Assembly: GCA_003290165.1 (NCBI GenBank)
Contig: QNQO01001166.1
Span: forward strand, 1-64,000
Length of the DNA stretch: 64,000 nt
Direction of reading: 5' to 3'
From: Berberis thunbergii
Lineage: Eukaryota > Streptophyta > Magnoliopsida > Ranunculales > Berberidaceae
Part shown: in pieces, positions 57,254-64,000 of the stretch
Layout: every line of letters starts with the position of its first letter
Numbering within the stretch: position 1 is the stretch's first letter
Made by a program: the position numbers and the translations under genes
Notes under the pieces: generated by a model
Told to the model about the DNA's origin: nothing
Databases searched by the model: none
The model's input: only the letters and a program-made list of their open reading frames with translations

Positions 57254-58132
57254 GTATGGTCTAACCTACACTATTTTTTGTGAGTTTTTTATCTGCTCAT
57301 ATTTATGAGTTTTTTTCACAAGCGGGCAAGGTTAGCGTAGCTCATATTAATGCTTCCAGTCATCCTATTACATCTTGAATAGTTCAAGATATTTTACTAT
57401 ATAATTAATAATTTTATCTGCTAAGTTTTAAATGTTTTTGACATTTCATGTAGTAGCTGCAGGTCTAGTACATAGAAAGTTGAATATTGTGATCATGATT
57501 CATACCTTATTGTGCAATGTATCCTTTTAAGTTGGGACAAATCCCTTTGAAGTCATTAATCAGGCTGTCAAGTAAGATTCCCTCGGCCTGTCGAGTTTTC
57601 TTGATATATTTCTAAACTACTGCTATCTAATTGGTCGATATTGTCATCAAGAATTGTAATCCTACTATAATATGTATACATTGACTATTGTAAGACAGTA
57701 TTTATGGGCGGTATTATGATGATCCCCATAATACCTTGGTATGCATCCATATATTTTTTAGGATGGAAAGTTTATGTTCCTTGTTCTGTAAATATAGATG
57801 ATCCAAATCGAATATTAGGTGTTGGAAAAGTTAAATCGAATATCAGCTGTGAGTGAATGATAGATCTCTAAGTTTTTTTTATTTTGATTGCTTCTTAGTT
57901 GATATTTATTTGCTCACTCAAAAACCTAGCGTCTCAGCTCGAGTGGATGAAGTCACCATCCCTGGGGCCCTTGCTCTTGAATTGATTGAATAGGTTAGCC
58001 AATTGAGTCTACTGTTTATACGTACATACTACTATATTGGATTAGATTCAACAGTTTAGAGATTATGAGATTTTTCAGTGACATTATTATTGTTTGCTAG
58101 AGATTATGAGATTTTTCATTTTCCTGCTGCAG
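57254..58132 (+). other. Element E interior; possible raffinose-synthase-like scrap
   Basis: Mostly AT-rich. 57531-57570 reads VGTNPFEVINQAVK before a GTAAGA donor, which resembles plant raffinose synthase/SIP proteins but is too short to be sure. Confidence 0.3.
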
Positions 58133-58421
58133 GTGGGTATGGCACATTGGAGGAGCTCTTGGAGGTCATCACTTGGATCAACTTGGCATCCATGACAAAC
58201 CTGTAAGCAACCAAAACCAAATCAAAAAACCAACCATGGAGTCTTGGTTTTGTTACCTTCATTTGCTTGACAAAGTGAGGAAATCTGTGCAGGTGGGTTT
58301 TTTGAATGTCGATGGAAATTACAACTATCTACTGACCTTCATAGACAAAGCAGTGGATGATGGGTTTATTAAGCCTTCACAAAAAAATTTCAAGGTTTCC
58401 GGTTTGCCTACTTTATTATAA
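58133..58421 (+). pseudogene. Captured LOG (cytokinin riboside monophosphate phosphoribohydrolase) exons
   Basis: 58133-58202 encodes [15 protein letters not shown], part of the PGGxGTxxE signature that defines LOG enzymes, then a one-base deletion shifts the frame away from the expected QLGIHDKP; the shifted frame still reads DQLGIHDKP from 58179. 58293-58421 encodes [20 protein letters not shown], then [16 protein letters not shown] enzymes release active cytokinin bases from nucleotides. The N-terminal half is absent and the frameshift disables the reading frame. Confidence 0.88.
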
Positions 58422-59580
58422 ATTGAATTGCTACGACGAGTGGCTAGTGGAGGTGGTGTACTTCAAGGTGAGAGAGGTACAGAAGTTCAATTTCCTGGGG
58501 CAAACCTCGATGATATAGCAAACCAAGCTGATGACTTACTGGAGGTAACTACCAAACAAGTACTGTGATGGTTTATTTATTTTTATGGTGCTTTTACATG
58601 AGTAAAGTTTTTAGGTCAACCATTACTATTACTTGTTAATCACCAAAAGATTAAATTATTTTGCAGACAATGGAGTCTAAGCCCATCGTTCCTGATCGAA
58701 AGCTGCTTTCCAGGCTTGTTTTGATAAGAGAGGAAACTCGATATGGTGGGAGGTGGGATATTGGATGAAAGAAATGATCGTGGTCTTACTACTGTCCCCG
58801 AAGCAGAGGTTTGCACTTGCTTGTTTAAATATATATATTTTTATTTTTTAAATCAGGTTATAGGATACAACTGTCCTTCAAGTTTTTATCATCCTGAAAT
58901 CATTAAGGGTGTCATCAATATGTTACACCCTCAAATTTGATGTTTATTCATGGGAATCTTTTTAAAGTGCTTTTACAGTGTTGTTTACTGGGCAGAGATG
59001 TATAACCAAGTAGGGGATCTAATGGTTGATTGTTTTGAAGAAGTGAATAGAGCAACTTCAAACATTTCTTTAACCTAATCCAACCAACATTTCACCAAGA
59101 AATGCCTATTGTAAAAATCATGCACTAAGTTGCATGTCAGACATGTTTAAGCACAATCATTAGGCAAGCTCTTGAGTATTTAAAATTTGTTAATCAATTT
59201 TTGCAGTTGTATTTGTTCCCAGTTGTGGAAAAATATGAACACTAATAATGAATATGATGCATCAAGTATTAAGAGTTTCAAATGATGGCATAAAATAGTT
59301 ACCTTTTTTAAATTGTTTTTAACTGTTTAATAGCCGATATTTGGTAAAACAATAACCAGTTAACTACCCTTTGGAAAAAATCACAATGTGCAACTTCATT
59401 TTGTTTGTGCTACTTCATTATGCCATGCACTGGCACTGGGCCCAAGCTGCTACACTCTTGTAACTCACCCCATGAAACTACTATTCTTTTGGGCGTGAAA
59501 CAATGCTAATCTAAATGCAGGAAAACTTTTTGACAAAACTAGTTGCTTTGAAACCTAGGAAAGTCGTCCAAGAGCTAACA
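58422..59580 (+). pseudogene. Captured exons of a conserved plant protein I do not recognise
   Basis: Three exons: 58422-58544 (IELLRRVASGGGVLQGERGT, EVQFPGANLDDIANQADDLL), 58667-58808 (TMESKPIVPDRKLLSRLVLI, then after a one-base loss GGGILDERNDRGLTTVPEAE) and 59521-59580 ([20 protein letters not shown]). Splice sites are regular (GTAACT/TTGCAG, GTTTGC/ATGCAG). The content looks like a real conserved, probably plastid, protein family, but I cannot name it from sequence alone. Confidence 0.55.
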
Positions 59581-59619
59581 GGCAGATTGGTGTGTGGGAA
59601 GAGATGTGGCTGAGTTGGG

Positions 59620-59790
59620 ATGGGTACTCTTGGTTCATCCAACCTCTGGACTTGACGCTAGAGCAGCAGCAATTGTGATGAGAATAGTGAGAAACACAGT
59701 GGACACAGAACGAACTGTAGTGTGCACCATTCACCAGTCTAGCATTGACATATTTGAAGCTTTCAATGAGCTATGCAAACTTCAAGAGAA
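59620..59790 (+). pseudogene. Captured PDR-type ABC transporter (ABCG) exon
   Basis: [20 protein letters not shown], then [20 protein letters not shown] and EAFNEL match the D-loop and H-loop of a nucleotide-binding domain in full-size plant ABCG/PDR transporters. The Walker B glutamate neighbourhood reads VHPTSG where DEPTSG is expected, and [14 protein letters not shown] is changed to [14 protein letters not shown]. It runs into unrelated sequence and a stop at about 59861. Confidence 0.87.
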
Positions 59791-60055
59791 GAAAACCAAT
59801 GATGTTGTTCCACTTTCTTTGTATTTGAGATATTTAAGTTTTTGTGTGTGTCATTGTATTTAAGATATTATTTAATAGATTTTGTGACTCAATGTAATAC
59901 ATTATCTTATTAATTACATTACTTTGCCTCCATTCATGGAAATGTTTAAGTTTGGCACATTAAAATTTTTATTTCTAGAAATCAAACTTATAAGATGTAA
60001 TAATAAGTCATTTGACAGCAAAAAAAAAATTAAAAAATATATATATATATATATT

Positions 60056-60449
60056 TTGCCACGGTTTTAGACCGTGGCTAATTATTGCAACGGCTAAAAA
60101 CCGTGGCTACCTTGCCACGGCTTATAACCGTGGCTAGTATTGGCCATGGCTTAAAACCGTTGCTAAAGCTATTGCAACGGCTTAAAACCGTGGCCAAACT
60201 TGCAATGGTTTTAAGTCATGGCTACACCTACCCACTGCTTAGAACCGTTGCTAAGATTTTGGCAACGGTTTATAACCGTGGCTAAATCATCAACCGTCCT
60301 CGAGATAAAATCGTTGCTAATATTTTAGCAACGATTTTTAGCCGTTACTAGGGATTTAGCGACGCCTCTACAGCCCACGATTCTAAACCGTGCCAATGGG
60401 TTACCCCCACGGTTTAAAACCGTTGCTAATGGCCATTTTTGGTGTAGTG
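60056..60449 (+). repeat. Element E 3' subterminal palindrome array
   Basis: About eleven units including CAACGGCTAAAAACCGTGG and CAACGGTTTATAACCGTGG, then the CCCACGGTTTAAAACCGTTG unit and terminus. Nearly the same as element B's 3' end. An (AT)n run lies just before it at 60036-60056. Confidence 0.92.
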
Positions 60450-60816
60450 GTATAATGACATGTGCTTGCGCAGCATGGAGATGGACGGTGATTTGTCCAA
60501 AACAGTAAATGATCTTTCTTCGAAATATCCACTCTTGCAGTAGAATGTTGTTTAGTTGTTGATTGTTCTAAATGTTAGGTAGTTATAGATAAACCTTAAA
60601 TTGAACCTTATGGAAATAGGGAAATCGAACCTCTTTTTTTTAATGTTTAGTTTTAGTTTTAGTTTTTTAGTCTTTTTTTAATCGAACCTTAAATGTTAAG
60701 ACCTCCTTTTTGTGACTCAAAGTTCACTTAATAAGTTCTGTCCATCAATTGAAATAACAACATACCAGTTGGCATGTTTTTATTGATGTCTTCTAATTTT
60801 TTGGTTGTCTTTGTAG
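60450..60816 (+). other. Element D interior right of element E
   Basis: Starts with the right GTA duplication of E. AT-rich, with TTTAGTTTTAG repeats. No exon is recognised. Confidence 0.4.
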
Positions 60817-60993
60817 GTTGTGATAAATTTGGTTGCTCAACTAAGTCAAAAGATGAGAGAGACGTCAAATATGTTGGCTCCTGCGATATATAAAAGACTT
60901 CTTAGCATTGATAAAAGGGAAAGGGATATGGCAGAAAGATGCTTTCTGAAGATAAGATCTGTTTTACTTCTTCCTCCTTTGGTTCTTTCTAAG
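60817..60993 (+). pseudogene. Captured exon of a HEAT-like protein (possibly Rif1-type)
   Basis: 59-codon open exon between TTGTAG and GTATTT: VVINLVAQLSQKMRETSNML, then APAIYKRLLSIDKRERDMAE and RCFLKIRSVLL. Helical, with the segment IYKRLLSxDKRERDMxER that recalls the N-terminal HEAT region of Rif1. The family assignment is tentative; that it is a real exon is fairly likely. Confidence 0.5.
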
Positions 60994-63901
60994 GTATTTC
61001 CTTTTATGTCAGAAACTTGTTGAATGCTTCTTATCATTACTTACTAGTGATGCATGTGTGCATGGCATCTATTTAAGTCGTATATGCTCCTTACCTAATG
61101 CATTGACTAAAAAAATTTATATTTTCTGAATGAACAATAAACTAGTTAAGTTGTACATCATGATTACCATGTAAAAGAATAACCAATGTTTTTATATTTG
61201 TGCCGAAAGTGTTGTGGATTTCATGTTATAGATCTTCTCATTCTGACCCACAAGTTCAGATAGCATTTTCTCATTCTGAATAGCATCTCTGGTATTCCTG
61301 ATTAACCCTTCTATCTAATGTTATCTCTGGTATTCATTGAGAGGGGGGAGAAGGTAAACTAATGAATGTTCTTTATCCTTCTTCTTTTTTTAATTTCCAT
61401 TGATTGATTAAATGGAATGAAATGGGGGTGGGGGGTTTTAATGTACTTTTGTTTGGTTCTGTTGTGGATTTCATGTTGATGTGGGTCCCACAAACATCAA
61501 TATAGCACTGTTTTATATATCAATTGCACCCCCTGAACCAACTGTATCACCTTTAGACATATGTATTATCCTCATACAAATTCCTTTGTATTACTAAAAA
61601 ACTTATGGTGGATATATGAAAAAAAAATTCTCTATGAAACTAGATGATAAGGTTTGTGTAAGATGTTAGTTCTATCGAACCATTTTCTGGTTAGCCTATT
61701 GTGTTTTTTGTCAATATATTACAATACTTCTAAATGTCCACTTAGATGAATAGATGATAAGGGCTGCGGCCTGGACTGGTGGTAAGGTCATGGCGAGATG
61801 GTGGATACGCGTTAGGCTCATGAACGTTGTTACGTCGCAGAGCGTCCTGTTGCTGTGCTGTGTTCTGAGCTGTTGCGATGCAGTGGCCTTCATGTGAACA
61901 CGCTGTTGCGACACTCTGCTACGTTTCAGCGTGCTGCGCTAAATCTGGGTATTGAATTTTTGCATTTTGTTTATTCAGGATAGAATGCTTTGTCTTTGCC
62001 ACTGTTCTAAATGATAGCTTGTATGTAGCGTTGTTTGGTATTGAAAATATGTGTAGAAGCTTCGTGAAATCTTCGTTAATTTGTGGTTCAAATATTTATC
62101 CTAGTACAGAAAGTTCAGTTGCCTACCCAAAATGTTAATTTGTGACAGATATTTCTTTTTCTCTTGATTTTCCATTCTTACTTGGGCGCGGCCCTTTAGT
62201 TTCATTCTTATATGTGTTTCCTTTGTGAACACGGACTTAATTCCATGAGATAATCAACGTGACATCACATTTCAATGCCCAATAGCCTTTTATCCATGTT
62301 GGATATTCCGCAAGCTCAAGTTATTGAGCTTGACATATGCTTCATCAATTGTTGGAGTTACCTCTTTTTTTTAATTTTGTATGACATGTTTTACATTGCC
62401 AACTTGTCATTTCTTTCCTGTGTTGGACATCTATTACATGGTCCATTGATAGCTTTTCATGCAAAGCTTCAAGCCTACCATACCCAGGTTTCTATGAACC
62501 TTTTTGATCAGCTTCCTAAGTATATATATAATTGATTTGAATACATAATGTCAATCATTTGATTTTGAATACATAATATCAATCATTTGATTATTTTGAA
62601 TACATTTCACTTTATCATTTATGCCCTGTTTTTTGATACTTGTTCTGTGCTAATGACTTGAATCATAACAAATAGAATGTTAATGATTTGAGTTTGAATG
62701 TTAGTTATTTACTTTTCTTCCTGACATACACAGATTTTTGTTTTTTTCTTGAAAGTATGAACTTTGAACATGTGTTCCTACTAAAGGGTTGAAGCTAGGA
62801 TGCACAAGTCACAAAGCAAAACCAAAAAGAGATTGTATAATTTATTTGGACATTGAATGTTCATTAGTATTTGATGAAATTTTAGTTTCTCTTATAGTCT
62901 TACTCAATTATTCATGCCTTTCTATGTGTTTAATCTAATATCTTTCACCGTTCTGCGTATTCTTAATTTGATCATGCGTATTCATATTTGGAGGAGACTA
63001 GCTGTCATCAGTATCTGATGAAGTTTGTATTACTCTTTCTTACACAGTTAACTGGAAAGGAGTGGCGCCAAATTCTGGAGGTTAGTTGGAATTTTCAAAT
63101 CTATTACATCTTATTGTGAGTGTTCGTTTCATACGTGGATAAGTAGATTCATAGTATCGTGTTTGTGGGATACTCTTTATTTCAGTTTAGACCACATTTC
63201 TCTAATGGCAAGAAACCTTTTTTGTTTCTTCTTTGTTATTTCTTCCTTGAATATTGATTGTTTGGCAAGCTTCATCACACTTTCTATTAAAGTTATCTTC
63301 TTCAAAACTGATATATGCATTTGTTTGTGGATAATCTAATTATCAGAATCTGATGCATTTATGTGAATCACAGGTTAAATACAAAGTATCCCTTATGCAA
63401 CATGTTAAAGTGAACGAAAATGTGGCTTTACTCTTCATGTTAATCTTAAGCATTTTGTGCCTTGTGTTTACCACTATCTTTTCATTGCTGGCAAATGGAC
63501 GGAAGGTACACAATGGCATGGAAATGAAAAAAAAAAAGAGTCATTTTTATCCCCAAAGCCTTTCTCACAATTGAATGAACAATGTAATTTTTTCCCCACT
63601 ATATATTTGGTAGAGATGGAAATATCCAAGTGTTTTGGTCCTTTTCCATCCTATACAGTATTGTGCGTAAATGTAGGCATTCATTCCAAGTCGCGCCATA
63701 TAGGCTATCTCATCCAAGTGATAATTGGCATTGGAACACCTTACAAGATAATAGAAAAATAAATTCTCTATTTGATTTCAATTGCACTCCAATGTTGAAG
63801 ACTAATAAATGTTACTATCCAAAAAAAAAAAAAACTGATGAGTGTGTTATGAGAATATTAAACAAGTCTATTGAATATTTGAACATGTGTGTGTTTTGCA
63901 G
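60994..63901 (+). other. Element D interior, mostly unassigned
   Basis: 2.9 kb of AT-rich sequence. An open stretch at 62275-62535 ends AFHAKLQAYHTQVSMNLFDQ and could be an unassigned exon. A GC-richer island at 61750-61960 with TGTTGCG repeats has no recognised content. Confidence 0.35.
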
Positions 63902-64000
63902 ATATTGCAGCAATTTGTATCCAAGAGCTGAATCATACAGAGCCTGCAATTGGTGTCTGAAAAAAGAAAGCCCCAAGTCGTCAGAACAACCACATAAATC
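63902..64000 (+). pseudogene. Exon with a paired-cysteine motif, cut by the window end
   Basis: After a TTTTGCAG acceptor the frame reads YCSNLYPRAESYRACNWCLK and runs past SPKSSEQP to the end of the window without a stop. The CS-x-LYP-x-AESYR-x-CNWC pattern looks like a conserved plant zinc-binding motif, but I cannot name the family. Confidence 0.45.

Larger units (their letters stand above)
54204..60449 (+). mobile_element. CACTA element E, nested in element D
   Basis: Ends CACTACATCAAAAGG (one base different from the family) and CATTTTTGGTGTAGTG, with target duplication GTA at 54201-54203 and 60450-60452. Length 6,246 bp. The 5' and 3' arrays and the leader are very close to those of element B. 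It carries fragments of at least four or five host genes on the plus strand and no recognisable transposase. Confidence 0.94.
48685..64000 (+). mobile_element. CACTA element D (left end in copia gag; right end outside the window)
   Basis: Starts CACTACACCAAAATG at 48685 inside the copia gag frame, preceded by GAG (48682-48684), the predicted target duplication. The 5'-type array follows. No GGTGTAGTG terminus belonging to it occurs before 64000: the one at 60449 belongs to nested element E, which has its own GTA duplication. D is therefore at least 9 kb without E. It carries many host gene fragments on the plus strand. Confidence 0.82.

Noticed and set aside
48685..60449. A single CACTA element from 48685 to 60449
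   Set aside because: The flanks would be GAG and GTA, which do not match. The end at 60449 pairs with 54204, where GTA is duplicated and the array similarity fits, so it is a nested element.

Overview
The window looks like intergenic, transposon-rich chromosome from a flowering plant, most likely a core eudicot. The evidence is Ty1/copia and Ty3/gypsy elements with plant-type domains, an S1/SPH-family pollen-type secreted protein gene, and many fragments of multi-intron plant nuclear genes. I cannot name the species. The only intact-looking host gene is a single-exon S-protein homolog at 6068-6523 on the minus strand. Almost everything else is transposon, or host gene fragments carried inside transposons.

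Layout. Positions 1-3696 are the 3' part of a decayed chromodomain Ty3/gypsy element with its 3' LTR. Positions 3697-6960 are AT-rich intergenic DNA with a degenerate and an intact S-protein homolog. Positions 6961-10170 are a 1.6 kb tandem duplication that includes the 5' LTR and leader of a Ty1/copia element, whose body runs on to 15211. A second, minus-strand Ty1/copia element occupies 24195-48684 and is split by a later insertion.

The striking feature is one family of CACTA (En/Spm-type) DNA transposons. Five elements are recognised by CACTACACCAAAA ends, 3-bp target duplications and dense arrays of a roughly 20-bp palindrome at each end. Element A is 16252-23002 (duplication GGT). Element B is 25859-45824 (CTA) and sits inside the reverse transcriptase of the minus-strand copia element. 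Element C is 29767-41243 (TTC), inverted inside B. Element D starts at 48685 in the gag of the same copia element and runs past the window end. Element E is 54204-60449 (GTA), nested in D. I see no transposase in any of them.

Instead each carries introns and exons copied from several unrelated host genes. A has protoporphyrinogen oxidase and an IQD protein. B has a Shaker K+ channel, WDR4/TRM82, ATG1, a PPR protein, a receptor-like kinase and a beta-galactosidase. C has urease, transportin, a P-type Ca2+-ATPase, an RDR and a coiled-coil protein. D has HIRA, a CDGSH protein, a CHY-type zinc finger, AINTEGUMENTA, a purple acid phosphatase and a HEAT-like fragment. E has the complex I 75-kDa subunit, UPL7, LOG and a PDR-type ABC transporter. 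The recognised fragments run in the same sense relative to the element's 5'-type end, and C is wholly inverted with its genes. Splice signals are largely kept, so capture was at the DNA level. Stops and frameshifts in many fragments indicate they no longer make the parental proteins, but chimeric transcripts are plausible.
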